NCBI RefSeq assembly: GCF_002850745.1
Contig: NZ_KZ559468.1
Coordinates: forward strand, 1-64,000
Reading direction: 5' to 3'
Source of the DNA: Nonomuraea indica
GTDB taxonomy: Bacteria; Actinomycetota; Actinomycetes; Streptosporangiales; Streptosporangiaceae
DNA length: 64,000 nt
Shown: in pieces, positions 1-7,155 of the stretch
Numbering within the stretch: the first letter of the stretch is position 1
Layout: every line of letters begins with the position of its first letter
Program-made: the position numbers and the translations under genes
Notes under the pieces: model-generated
Seen by the model: the letters and a program-made list of their open reading frames with translations, nothing else
What the model was told of the DNA's origin: nothing
Database searches by the model: none

Positions 1-67
1 TCAGCTTGTCAAGGCGATCCTCGTCCTTCAGCTCCGCGAGGCAAGATGAAAAGCACTCAGGGTAGGC

Positions 68-101
68 CACAATTCGGATTACGTGTAATTGCCGCATTGT
101 G
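68..101. promoter_or_regulatory. Inverted repeat upstream of the first gene
   Basis: CACAAT (68-73) and ATTGTG (96-101) form 6-bp arms around an AT-rich stretch in otherwise GC-rich DNA, about 65 bp before the first start codon. It may be a promoter or operator for the following gene. This is weak evidence from symmetry alone. The rest of 1-149 shows no convincing coding frame on either strand. Confidence 0.25.
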
Positions 102-167
102 AGGCTTCGTTTTGTCGGTGGCCGGAAAGTATGAGCGTGAGGTTGCAGCTTGGCAGGGGAGGCCATC

Positions 168-554
168 TTGGATGACATTTACGATGCCAACGACCGTAAG
201 GTCGGCTACGTGCTTGGTGGGGGCGTGTACGGCCTTGGCGACTCACGTAAAGGGTCCGTAGAGATCAGTGGCTGGGTCCGCGATGGAGGGGATCGGTGGG
301 TGGGTGCGGTAAGCAGCACCGGCCAGGTATCGGACACCGACGATCGGAGCGTGGGGTACGTCAGGGGTGCCGAAGTTTTCAACCAATCTGGGCATAAGGT
401 CGGCCATGTAAGAGCAGAAACATCGACCAACTCTGTGAACGGCATCACCGATGCGCACAAGGCGGGGGCCGCCCTTCTCCTTCTCTTCCTAGAAGAAGAA
501 GCATGGCGGCCATCGGCTGCTCCTCCAGGATACGGGCCAATACCCCGGTTCTGA
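168..554 (+). CDS. Small repeat protein, possible 4-fold beta-flower fold
   Basis: About 128 aa. The protein contains repeated short units with a D-x-x-x-R/H-K-V-G-Y/H-V pattern (RKVGYV, RSVGYV, HKVGHV) separated by G-x-V-Y/F turns. This is the layout of 4-fold beta-flower proteins, small beta-rich proteins of unknown function. A hydrophobic run (AGAALLLLFLEEE) follows near the C terminus. The TTG at 168 is chosen because AGGGGAGG lies 5 nt upstream; an in-frame TTG at 150 would add six residues. Its base composition is clearly lower in GC than the genes to the right, which fits transfer. The fold assignment is from pattern only and the function is unknown. Confidence 0.55.
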   Translation: MDDIYDANDRKVGYVLGGGVYGLGDSRKGSVEISGWVRDGGDRWVGAVSSTGQVSDTDDRSVGYVRGAEVFNQSGHKVGHVRAETSTNSVNGITDAHKAGAALLLLFLEEEAWRPSAAPPGYGPIPRF

Positions 555-687
555 CCGAGCCCGCCCCAAAGTTTGACGATCTTAGCTGACACTTGCGGGA
601 AGTAAAGTTTCCCCCAAGTTAACTACTAGTAGAGCAGTGCTCACGATTCCTGTGGAACTTAGATGATCACACGCCCGTTCTGCTGGC
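555..687. other. Intergenic, lower GC, no gene seen
   Basis: The stretch is AT-richer than the rest of the window and contains a perfect 10-bp palindrome, CTACTAGTAG (623-632), and several stop codons in all frames. It could hold a promoter for the small zinc-ribbon gene or the left junction of the integrated element. No repeat of the sequence beside the integrase was found here by eye. Confidence 0.4.
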
Positions 688-867
688 GTGACCACACCTC
701 AGCTCACATGTCCCCTCTGTCAGCACACCGAGTTTCTCCAGCAGCAGGGCCGTATCAGCAGCAAGAACAACTTCATCCAGAACCAGGTGACACTGATGAT
801 CTGCAAGCGATGCGACTATGTGCTGCCGTTCTGGGAGAACCGGTCGAAGCTGTTCGATTTGAGCTGA
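688..867 (+). CDS. Small zinc-ribbon protein
   Basis: A 59-aa frame starting at GTG (TTPQLTCPLC...) with two CxxC pairs: CPLC at residues 8-11 and CKRC at 39-42, separated by 27 residues. This is the layout of a two-knuckle zinc ribbon that binds one zinc ion. The middle holds a polar stretch (QQQGRISSKNN). No strong ribosome site is visible before the GTG, and a stop lies 24 nt upstream in frame, so this is the longest possible form. It ends 3 nt before the stop of the terminase gene on the other strand, so the two are convergent. The overlapping ATG frame at 663 is the shadow. The role is unknown; nucleic-acid binding is typical of such ribbons. Confidence 0.6.
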   Translation: MTTPQLTCPLCQHTEFLQQQGRISSKNNFIQNQVTLMICKRCDYVLPFWENRSKLFDLS

Positions 868-870
868 CGC

Positions 871-2142
871 TCACGCCGCTTTCGTGGGCGGGGCGAGCCG
901 CCCGTGCCAGATGTTCCTCGTCGTCCGGATCCCGTACCTGAGCGCGTCGACGCCGTGGTCGTTGACCTTGAGCGGCTTGTCCTCGCCCTTCTCCGACGCG
1001 TCCGGGTCCCAGGCGTAGCCGGGGATCTCCCGGATCAGCTCCTTGCATACGGCGTGGACGAGGAGCCGGCCGGTGGCGAACAGCGAGGCGACGTCGCGGA
1101 TCCCGTCGACGACCTCGTTGTCGGCCAACGTCGAAGTGGTGCCGTCGCGGTGCATCTGCACCCGGTACGACTTCGCGGACGGGTCGACCACCCAGTACGA
1201 CGGCGTGATCCCGAGGCCCGTCACCCAGGCGCGCACTCGCTCGGAGTACTCCGCATCGGTCAGGCTGCCGCGCTGCTTCTTCGAGTCCCAACGCCACTCG
1301 TGGCCGACGTACAGCCGGCCATCGACGCCCAGGCCGATCGCGAGGGCGTGGAACGGGTTCGTCGTCCCGTAGTCGAGGGCGATGCACAGCCAGTGGGCGA
1401 TCGGCGGCAGCTCGGCGACGACGTGGCGGGCCGGGTCCCAGGACTCGTAGACGACGCCCTCGGCCAGGACCCACTCACCGAGGATCAGCCGTCGGTACCA
1501 CAGCCCTGTGAACTCGCTGGAGACGTTGGCGACGTACTCGGGGGTGAGGTTCGGGTTGTCGGCGAGCTGGAACGAGAACCGGTGCAGGTTCAGGCTGTCG
1601 GGGTCGTCGCTGCGGTGGACCTCGCCGTCGCGGTCGAGGTGCAGCCGGGCCCGGTCCAGGTAGTTCACTTTGAGCCAGTGCTGCGGCCCGTCGGGGTTGG
1701 TGGTCGCGTACAGGCGGGCGCCCGGGATGCTCAACCTGGTCAAGAGCATGACGAAGAACGACTCAGGCAGCGTGGAGAGCTCGTCGCAGTACGCGCCCAC
1801 CAGCGACAGGCCGCGGATCTTCTCTTGCGCGGTCTCGTCGTTCGCGCCCACCACGTAGATCTTGCGGCCGAGCAGGAACAGTTCGCCGGTGCCGGCCACG
1901 TAGCGGGCCCGCTTGTCGCCGAGCATCTCGACCAGGACGTCGATGATGTTCCGGCGGAGCGTCCGTTCGGTTTTGCCCACCATCAGCAGGGGGCCGGCCG
2001 GGGCGGTGCGTACGAACTCGATCCACTTGACCAGGGTTGTGATGGTCTTCGACGACCGTACGGAGCCGTCGAACACGTTGATGCGGGCATCGGCGAGCCG
2101 GTACGAGTCGACCTGCTTGCCGACCAACGGCGCGATGATCAC
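871..2142 (-). CDS. Phage terminase large subunit (PBSX/XtmB-like)
   Basis: 423 aa, full length for the family. Terminase large subunits drive DNA packaging into the capsid with an N-terminal ATPase and a C-terminal RNase H-like nuclease. Visible motifs are a deviant Walker A (DGSVRSSKT, Lys32), a Walker B-like GAYCDEL, coupling-type residues in ATTNPDGP, and the first nuclease motif ALDYGTTNP. The start overlaps the stop of the small-subunit gene by 4 bp, the usual terS-terL coupling. It is the last gene of the leftward operon. A packaging gene would normally be followed by portal and capsid genes, but here a convergent unrelated gene follows 3 bp later. Confidence 0.9.
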   Translation of the reverse strand: MIIAPLVGKQVDSYRLADARINVFDGSVRSSKTITTLVKWIEFVRTAPAGPLLMVGKTERTLRRNIIDVLVEMLGDKRARYVAGTGELFLLGRKIYVVGANDETAQEKIRGLSLVGAYCDELSTLPESFFVMLLTRLSIPGARLYATTNPDGPQHWLKVNYLDRARLHLDRDGEVHRSDDPDSLNLHRFSFQLADNPNLTPEYVANVSSEFTGLWYRRLILGEWVLAEGVVYESWDPARHVVAELPPIAHWLCIALDYGTTNPFHALAIGLGVDGRLYVGHEWRWDSKKQRGSLTDAEYSERVRAWVTGLGITPSYWVVDPSAKSYRVQMHRDGTTSTLADNEVVDGIRDVASLFATGRLLVHAVCKELIREIPGYAWDPDASEKGEDKPLKVNDHGVDALRYGIRTTRNIWHGRLAPPTKAA

Positions 2143-2618
2143 TGGCCTGTGATGCCGCGGAGCCAGGCATCGACGGCGGCCAGGCCCTCGGGGTCGCGGT
2201 CTAGTTCGATGAGGCGGGCGTGCTTGTCGATGGCCACGGCGACCGCACGGAGGATTTTCTCCTGGCCGGCGAAGTCTGGCTGTTCGAGCTCGGCCTCGCT
2301 GTAGGTGTTGTCGCGGCCTCCGAAGTTGTAGACCTTGCAGCGCTCCCAGAGCTGCGCGCGCAGTCGGAGGGCGTCGTCGAGCAACTGCTCGGCGAGGACG
2401 GCGCGCTTGTGCTTGGTGTCATCAACGCGGGCCTGGGTGGCGGCGCGGGTCTGGGCCCGATCGAAGGTGAGCTCCATGGCGGCGGCGGCGCGGCTGATAG
2501 TGGAGCGGTCGCGGCCTAGTTGGCGGGCGATGTCGTTGCAGCCGTGGCCGGCGGCGTGGAGGTCTCGGATCTGCTGGCGCTCGGCGTTGGTGAGCGGGGC
2601 GGGGGCGGGCATGGTCAC
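2139..2618 (-). CDS. Terminase small subunit-like HTH protein
   Basis: 159 aa. An N-terminal helix-turn-helix (residues about 9-45, NAERQQIRDLHAAGHGCNDIARQLGRD) is followed by a helical region rich in Arg/Glu (about 60-150), as in terminase small subunits that recognise the packaging site and recruit the large subunit. Position decides the call: it lies directly upstream of and overlaps the large subunit. Directly before it (2635-2680) are two hairpins that may separate it from the upstream early genes, so it may have its own promoter. By sequence alone it could also be called an IS30-type HTH protein. Confidence 0.75.
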   Translation of the reverse strand: MTMPAPAPLTNAERQQIRDLHAAGHGCNDIARQLGRDRSTISRAAAAMELTFDRAQTRAATQARVDDTKHKRAVLAEQLLDDALRLRAQLWERCKVYNFGGRDNTYSEAELEQPDFAGQEKILRAVAVAIDKHARLIELDRDPEGLAAVDAWLRGITGQ

Positions 2619-2634
2619 CCCCTGGAGATGGCGA

Positions 2635-2680
2635 AGCCCCGCGCGGTGGCGGGGCTATCAGGCTTCAGGGCATGCTGAAG
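2635..2680 (-). terminator. Two consecutive hairpins before the terminase genes
   Basis: AGCCCCGC (2635-2642) pairs with GCGGGGCT (2649-2656) across a 6-nt loop. CTTCAG (2663-2668) pairs with CTGAAG (2675-2680), also across 6 nt. They occupy the only sizeable gap between the early genes and terminase. The first is a plausible transcription terminator or attenuator; neither is followed by a long T-run. Confidence 0.45.
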
Positions 2681-2689
2681 ACGCCTCGA

Positions 2690-3331
2690 TCATGGGTTAT
2701 CCACAGGTTCCGTGTCAAGGACGCTCTCTTCTCTGACTAGTTCCTCGATGTTCTCTGCCAGCTCTTCGGCTATTGAGAACGCAAACAGGTTCATCCGGTT
2801 GAACTCGGGATCTCCTGGACCAAGCCGTCGTTGGGCCTCGGCGCGGGCTTCCTCATAGAAGGCCACGCTGGACTCCAGCTTCAAGAGGGAGGCGTACCTC
2901 CCTGGGATCGAGGGCAGGTGGATCTCCAGCAGGCGTTTTGATTTTGCTATGAGATCCGGCTGGCTTGTACTGGTGGCCCAGAGCTTCTGGGCGTAGATGT
3001 CCCCGACCTTCATCAGTTGCTCGATCAGGAATTCACGCCGGTCTCGATCGCGCTGCTCCTGCAGCTGAGCCTGCAGCCGCCGGTCAGCTGCCGCTCGCTC
3101 GTCCTGGAGGCGTTGGGATGCCTCCTTGCGGTCTCCTTTGGCCGTGATGAGAGCGATGATCAGGCCAAGCGTGGCTACAAGGGCAGCACCCATCGAGCCC
3201 AGCCCGTCAATGACCTCGATTGGGTGCGGTGTGTCGGGCGGCGGTTGCTGGACCGTCATCGTGATCTGGGGCGTCGCTATGGGGACTGGCACCGTCACCG
3301 TGACGGTAGGAGCGGGCTGCTCGGGGGTCAT
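2690..3331 (-). CDS. Single-pass membrane protein with coiled coil
   Basis: 213 aa from the ATG that overlaps the preceding stop by 4 bp (ATGA), which is preferred over a 35-aa longer frame. The N-terminal segment is rich in Thr/Val/Pro. It is followed by one membrane helix (about residues 46-64, GSMGAALVATLGLIIALITA) and a charged coiled coil (about 66-105, Arg/Gln/Glu-rich). The C-terminal half is soluble and helical. No catalytic motif is visible. The topology could suit a spanin-like, superinfection-exclusion or anchoring protein, but none is supported further. It is lower in GC than its neighbours. Confidence 0.6.
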   Translation of the reverse strand: MTPEQPAPTVTVTVPVPIATPQITMTVQQPPPDTPHPIEVIDGLGSMGAALVATLGLIIALITAKGDRKEASQRLQDERAAADRRLQAQLQEQRDRDRREFLIEQLMKVGDIYAQKLWATSTSQPDLIAKSKRLLEIHLPSIPGRYASLLKLESSVAFYEEARAEAQRRLGPGDPEFNRMNLFAFSIAEELAENIEELVREESVLDTEPVDNP

Positions 3332-4044
3332 GCGGTCATGGTGGCGTGTCCGTCGATGTGCGCCTCGGAGACGCGCACATGCTTCGCCAACCGTTCCCAA
3401 TCCGATATGGGCCAGCACGGTTGCCCTCGCCACCACGTGCCAACCTCACGCTGCGGCGGCTCGCACACGCCTGAGCAGACGATGGCGATCTGATCGCCGG
3501 GCAGCGTGACCACGCTCCAGGTGCGGGCGCCGCCGGCGGGTGTCTCCGGTGTGACGCCCTTGCACCAGGGGCAGACGACGTCGAGGGCCTGGCCGTCGTA
3601 CACGAGCGACATGGCGCGGGCGGTCTGGTCGACCATCCATGCGGTGATGGGCGCCGCCCACTCGGCCAGGCCGTCGTGCGCCTCGGCGAGCCGGGCCGCC
3701 GCGAAGTGCAGCCAGGGCCGGGCGTCCAGCTCGCCGAGCGTCGGCGGCCGCAGTGGTGGGCACATCGTCACCTGGGCGAGGTTGTCGGCGAGGTCGTCGG
3801 CACGCACCAGGATGTCGAGCGCGGTCTGGAGGATGGCCACGTCGACGGGGGCCGGCGACTCGCCGAGGCTGAGTGCGGTCCGCTCGAACCGTTCGGCTCG
3901 GGCGAGGGTGTCGCGTTCGGCCCGGGCCTGCTCGGACAGCTGGGGGTGCCGCCATGGCCGGGGGGTGGCCATGGGGAGGCGCGCGGTCAGGAGGTCGGGC
4001 CAGTACTCGATGACCCAGTCGAGCTGGTCGAGGGCGAGGGACAC
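3328..4044 (-). CDS. Hypothetical phage-element protein with Cys pairs
   Basis: 238 aa, not recognised. The N-terminal two thirds are mostly helical and Ala/Leu-rich (WPDLLTARL, LDILVRADDLADNL). The C-terminal third carries CPWC (about residue 155) and two further cysteines in CSGVCEPP, which could form a zinc-binding knuckle. It ends in a 4-bp overlap with the membrane protein gene. Proteins with this layout are frequent in integrated actinobacterial phage elements, mainly uncharacterised. Confidence 0.6.
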   Translation of the reverse strand: MSLALDQLDWVIEYWPDLLTARLPMATPRPWRHPQLSEQARAERDTLARAERFERTALSLGESPAPVDVAILQTALDILVRADDLADNLAQVTMCPPLRPPTLGELDARPWLHFAAARLAEAHDGLAEWAAPITAWMVDQTARAMSLVYDGQALDVVCPWCKGVTPETPAGGARTWSVVTLPGDQIAIVCSGVCEPPQREVGTWWRGQPCWPISDWERLAKHVRVSEAHIDGHATMTA

Positions 4045-4107
4045 GGGCAGCTCCGGCGGTGTGGTTCAGAGGTCGGGGACGAGCGGCGGGACGAAGCCAG
4101 GGTCAGG

Positions 4108-4389
4108 TCAACGTGCCGCCCGGTCGATGAAGTCGAGCAGCCTCTGGGCGTACTGGCTGGCCACGCTGAAGGGGGAGCACCAGAAACGGAAGTCCTCGTC
4201 GATGTAGGAGCGGATGCGCGCGATGGCGGCCTCGGCCCGTTCAGCGCGTGCTCGGAGTGTGGCGAGCTCGTCGTCGCGCACGGCGAGCACGGCGTCCGGG
4301 AGTGTGCCGCGGTAGGCGTGACCGTTCGGCTTGTCGAGGACGCTGTCGATCGCGGCGGCGTAGCGGTGGCGAAGGTCTTCGCGGCTCAC
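4108..4389 (-). CDS. Hypothetical small helical protein
   Basis: 93 aa, charged and helical, with a probable short coiled coil at residues 36-62 (DELATLRARAERAEAAIARIR). No known motif. Its ATG overlaps the stop of the upstream excisionase-like gene by 4 bp, so it belongs to the same transcript. A 63-bp gap separates it from the next gene. Confidence 0.55.
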   Translation of the reverse strand: MSREDLRHRYAAAIDSVLDKPNGHAYRGTLPDAVLAVRDDELATLRARAERAEAAIARIRSYIDEDFRFWCSPFSVASQYAQRLLDFIDRAAR

Positions 4390-4607
4390 GGGGTGATCAC
4401 GCTGCCCTTCAGGTACGCCTCGACGGCGGCGGCCGGGACGCGGATGGAGCGGCCGACGCGGATGGTGCCGGGGAAGGTGCCGGCGTCGATGAGTCGGTAG
4501 ACGGTCATCTTGGCCAGGCGGAGGCGGGTGGCGATGTCGGCGACGTATTCGGCGGCATCTCCGCGCGCGGCGGCATGGGCCAACGTTGTGGCGGTGCGGG
4601 TGTTCAT
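4386..4607 (-). CDS. Excisionase-family helix-turn-helix protein
   Basis: 73 aa. The body (residues about 20-68) is the MerR-like winged HTH shared by excisionases: YVADIATRLRLAKMTVYRLIDAGTFPG, followed by the wing VGRSIRVPAAAVEAYL. Proteins of this type either direct excision by a tyrosine integrase or act as small transcription factors. The ATG at 4607 overlaps the preceding stop by 4 bp. This is the second such HTH in the element (the other is fused to an XRE domain at 14.5 kb), so which one serves the integrase is open. Confidence 0.75.
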   Translation of the reverse strand: MNTRTATTLAHAAARGDAAEYVADIATRLRLAKMTVYRLIDAGTFPGTIRVGRSIRVPAAAVEAYLKGSVITP

Positions 4608-5017
4608 GGGGTGGGCTCCTTGATGTTGAGGAGGTAGGGGCGGCCGGTGCAGGGGGCGGTTCGGTAGGGGTGGTCGTCTGCTGCGTGGGCGTGGGTGGCG
4701 TCGCAGTGGGGGCAGTGTCGGACGGCGAGGAGCATGTAGCCGGTGTTGGGGCTGATGATGATGTGGGCGTCTGTCCGGGTTAGGGCGATGCAGATGTCGG
4801 CCTTGGATGGCTGGGCCATGTGGTCGCAGATGGTGGCGCATGGGTTGCAGTAGCCCTGCCCGTCGGGGCGTCCGCAGGTGGTGCAGTGGGGGTCGCAGTC
4901 GCCGGTGATGGGGGTTTTGGGGCGTGCTCGGTGGCGTGTGCGGGTGTCTGGGACTGGGGCTGTCCGGGACCCCGTCCTCTCTATAGAGAGGAGAGGACGG
5001 GGACAGGTCCCGGTCAC
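4604..5017 (-). CDS. Zn-finger hypothetical protein, start uncertain
   Basis: Up to 137 aa from the GTG at 5017; the first in-frame ATG (4819) would give 71 aa. The longer form is preferred because the residues before that ATG contain CxxC-type cysteines (CTTC, CNPC, C-D-H), and the remainder has a second pair (CPHC), which together look like two zinc sites. The centre (ALTRTDAHIIISPNTGYMLLAVRHC) is beta-rich. The longer form would read through a strong hairpin at 4970-5002, which is unusual, so a start by another route is possible. The 3' end overlaps the excisionase-like gene by 4 bp. Confidence 0.5.
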   Translation of the reverse strand: MTGTCPRPLLSIERTGSRTAPVPDTRTRHRARPKTPITGDCDPHCTTCGRPDGQGYCNPCATICDHMAQPSKADICIALTRTDAHIIISPNTGYMLLAVRHCPHCDATHAHAADDHPYRTAPCTGRPYLLNIKEPTP

Positions 5018-5333
5018 GCTGCCCGGCTCAAGATCGTCTAGCTGTCCGGACGCTGTCCGGGACAGGTGCGAGCTGGGGGTTTGGGGTTGATCGTCTGAGG
5101 GTGCGGACAGCTCAAAAAGGGCGGTAACACCCTCGGGGGGTACCTGGGCCTGGCGGCGCTGTGATCTGCGGCTTCGCGTAACAGACAAATGTTCTGCCTC
5201 CTGTCCGGGACAGCTTGGACGGCTGGTCACAGAGTTGCGACACACCTTGAGGGGGTATTTAGCGATCTTGCTCGGGGACCTGTCCCGGACAGTCCCAAGA
5301 TCTTTAGACAGGTCCGGACGGCGTCCCGGACAG
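4960..5333. promoter_or_regulatory. Cluster of CTGTCC-N-GGACAG palindromes
   Basis: Three exact 13-bp palindromes CTGTCC(G/C)GGACAG lie at 5053-5065, 5201-5213 and 5280-5292. Shortened or imperfect copies are at 4960-4970, 5042-5051, 5309-5319 and 5323-5333. The cluster fills the only long gap inside the leftward operon, between the helicase stop and the Zn-finger gene. It has the form of an operator array, an iteron-type origin or a centromere-like site. A ParB-like protein and a helicase are encoded nearby. It does not resemble the chromosomal parS sequence. Confidence 0.65.
4970..5002. repeat. Strong hairpin with alternative palindrome
   Basis: CCCCGTCCTCTC (4970-4981) is the exact complement of GAGAGGACGGGG (4991-5002). 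Within the same bases, CCTCTCTA/TAGAGAGG (4976-4991) is a 16-bp perfect palindrome without a loop, so two mutually exclusive structures are possible. It could stop or attenuate transcription entering the Zn-finger/excisionase genes. Confidence 0.55.
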
Positions 5334-5348
5334 CCACCGGGCGGCCGC

Positions 5349-6749
5349 TCATCCGAGCCCCGCACGGCGCGCCGCGATCGCGGCCGAGATGGTCTCGTTC
5401 GACGCCTTGAACCCCGCCGCGCCGAGCTCCTCACGAATCGCGTCCCGGCCGGCGTCGAGCGGCACCTGGAGCCCGTCAAGGAAGTCGATCAGCTGCGCGA
5501 CCTTGGGCGGCAGACCGGACCCGCCGACGGCCAGCTCGTGACGCAGCGGGTCCGCGCGGCGGCGCAGCTCGATGAGCGGCACGCCGTGGTTGGCCCGGGA
5601 CATCTCCCGCTTGAGGTACAGCGAAGTCTCGGACACCTTGACGAGCAGCCAGACGGCGTCGACGTCGGCGCCCTTCGCCGAGGAGCCGCGCTGTCCCTTC
5701 TCCAGGTCCTTGCCAGAGTGGTCCAGGCGGATGACGGAGATGCCCATGCCCTTCAGCGGGGCGAGGGCGTGCCGGTAGAGGTTGGCGAACGTGTCAGCGT
5801 CGTTCTCCGAGCCCTCGATGACGCGGGAGACGGTGTCGATGACGACCAGGGCGGGCTGGTGGTGCTTGGCCAGGGCCATGAGGTGCTGGCCGCCGGCCGC
5901 GGAGTCGAGGACGGGCAGGCTGGGGAAGCTGTAGTAGATCAAGTCGGGCAGGTCGGCGGGGCCGTAGCCAAGGTTGGTGAGGCGTTCGACGATGTCGGAC
6001 TGGCTGTTTTCGATGTCGATGTACAGGACGCGGACGGGCGGCTTGGCCGGCTGGCCGAGGACCGGGCGGCCGGTGGCCAGGGCGGCGGCGATCTCCAGCG
6101 TGAACAGGCTCTTGCCGGCCTTGGGCGGGCTGTAGATGGCGATGGAGCGGCCCTGCTCGATGAGGTTCTCGACCAGCCACGGGATGTCCTCGGGCTGGGT
6201 GGAGAACGCGGCCGTCCAGTCGATGGGGGTGTAGAGGCCGGCCAGGGCGTTGGCGGCGTTGGTGTTGGTGCCGGCGATGTCGCCGAGGGCCTTGGAGAGC
6301 TCTTCCTGGGTGGCGGTGAGGGCGTCGTGGACGTTGTCGGCGGCGGCGGCGTTGGTGATCCACTGGAGGCCGCGGGTGAGGGCTTGGAGGGCTCGTCGGC
6401 TGGTGGCGTGGCGGGCGACGATGCGGGCGTGCCAGACGGGGTCGCCAGCGATGGGGGCGTTGCGGAAGAGATCTACAAGGTAAAGGGCGCCGCCGTCGCG
6501 TTCGAGCTCGCCGATGGTGCGTTCGGTGGTGAGTTTGTCGGCGACGACGTGGGGGTCTGTGGGGCCTTCGGCGTCGAAGAGCTCGAGGATCGCCTTGTAG
6601 ATGAGGCGGTGGGCGGGGTGAAGGAACGCCTCGGGGTCGGGGAGTGCGGTGCGGACGTGGTTGACCACGTACGGGGTGGTCATGCACATGCCGAGCACGG
6701 CCTGCTCTGCGGCGCGGTCCCAGAGCTTGGAGTCGGACTCCGTGATCAA
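5349..6749 (-). CDS. DnaB-like replicative helicase / RepA-type ATPase
   Basis: 466 aa. Residues about 8-115 match the DnaB N-terminal domain (AAEQAVLGMCMTTPYVVNHV, HRLIYKAILELFD, GGALYLVDLFRNAP). Residues about 170-390 form a RecA-like ATPase with Walker A SPPKAGKS (Lys213), Walker B ALVVIDTVS and a following IRLDHSGKD. The ATPase part resembles RepA/AAA_25 proteins more than DnaB itself. It would unwind DNA for replication of the element. The C-terminal tail (about 400-466) has a small HTH-like segment. The next gene downstream begins only after the palindrome cluster. Confidence 0.8.
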   Translation of the reverse strand: MITESDSKLWDRAAEQAVLGMCMTTPYVVNHVRTALPDPEAFLHPAHRLIYKAILELFDAEGPTDPHVVADKLTTERTIGELERDGGALYLVDLFRNAPIAGDPVWHARIVARHATSRRALQALTRGLQWITNAAAADNVHDALTATQEELSKALGDIAGTNTNAANALAGLYTPIDWTAAFSTQPEDIPWLVENLIEQGRSIAIYSPPKAGKSLFTLEIAAALATGRPVLGQPAKPPVRVLYIDIENSQSDIVERLTNLGYGPADLPDLIYYSFPSLPVLDSAAGGQHLMALAKHHQPALVVIDTVSRVIEGSENDADTFANLYRHALAPLKGMGISVIRLDHSGKDLEKGQRGSSAKGADVDAVWLLVKVSETSLYLKREMSRANHGVPLIELRRRADPLRHELAVGGSGLPPKVAQLIDFLDGLQVPLDAGRDAIREELGAAGFKASNETISAAIAARRAGLG

Positions 6750-6801
6750 CCGTGTCTCCCGGGTGGTTCGTAGAGGTTGGGGCGTGGTACTGGGGGCGGG
6801 G

Positions 6802-7155
6802 TTACGCGGTGGATCTCAGGCGGTGCTCGCGTTCCTTCTGCGCGGCGACGGTGGCTTTGGCGGCGGCCTGCACCGCTGGTGAGGCGCGGCGTTTGCCGGT
6901 CGCGATGTTGCGCGCGTCGGTGACCCAGGAGTCGACGAGCGACGGGTACGGGTTGTCGGGCGTCCAGCTGGGGCAGCCGCCGCACAAGCACCTGCGCGGA
7001 GCGCAATGGCCACCGGGCGGCTCGGGGCGGCCGGCGAGCGCCGCGGGGGTGTGCGCCGTGCACCGCCATCCGGTGACGTGGAAGCGCGCCGGGACGGCGC
7101 CGCAGCGGGTGTCTGCGGCGCCGTGCCAGTGCCCGCAGGGGGTCGTTACGCTCAC
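6802..7155 (-). CDS. Cys-rich hypothetical protein
   Basis: 117 aa from a GTG that overlaps the preceding ParB-like stop by 4 bp (GTGA), chosen over longer frames that run into that gene. The N-terminal half has CGHWHGAADTRCG and later CAPRRCLCGGC, a probable zinc-binding arrangement. The C-terminal half is a charged helix (KATVAAQKEREHRL). A conserved-looking SWTPDNPYPSLVDSWVTDARNIATG links the two. Not recognised beyond that; it sits between the partition-like gene and the helicase. Confidence 0.55.
   Translation of the reverse strand: MSVTTPCGHWHGAADTRCGAVPARFHVTGWRCTAHTPAALAGRPEPPGGHCAPRRCLCGGCPSWTPDNPYPSLVDSWVTDARNIATGKRRASPAVQAAAKATVAAQKEREHRLRSTA

Noticed and set aside
663-941. 92-codon frame overlapping the zinc-ribbon gene
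   Set aside because: The GTG frame at 688-867 has two CxxC pairs and natural codon content; the other runs into terL and has no motif.
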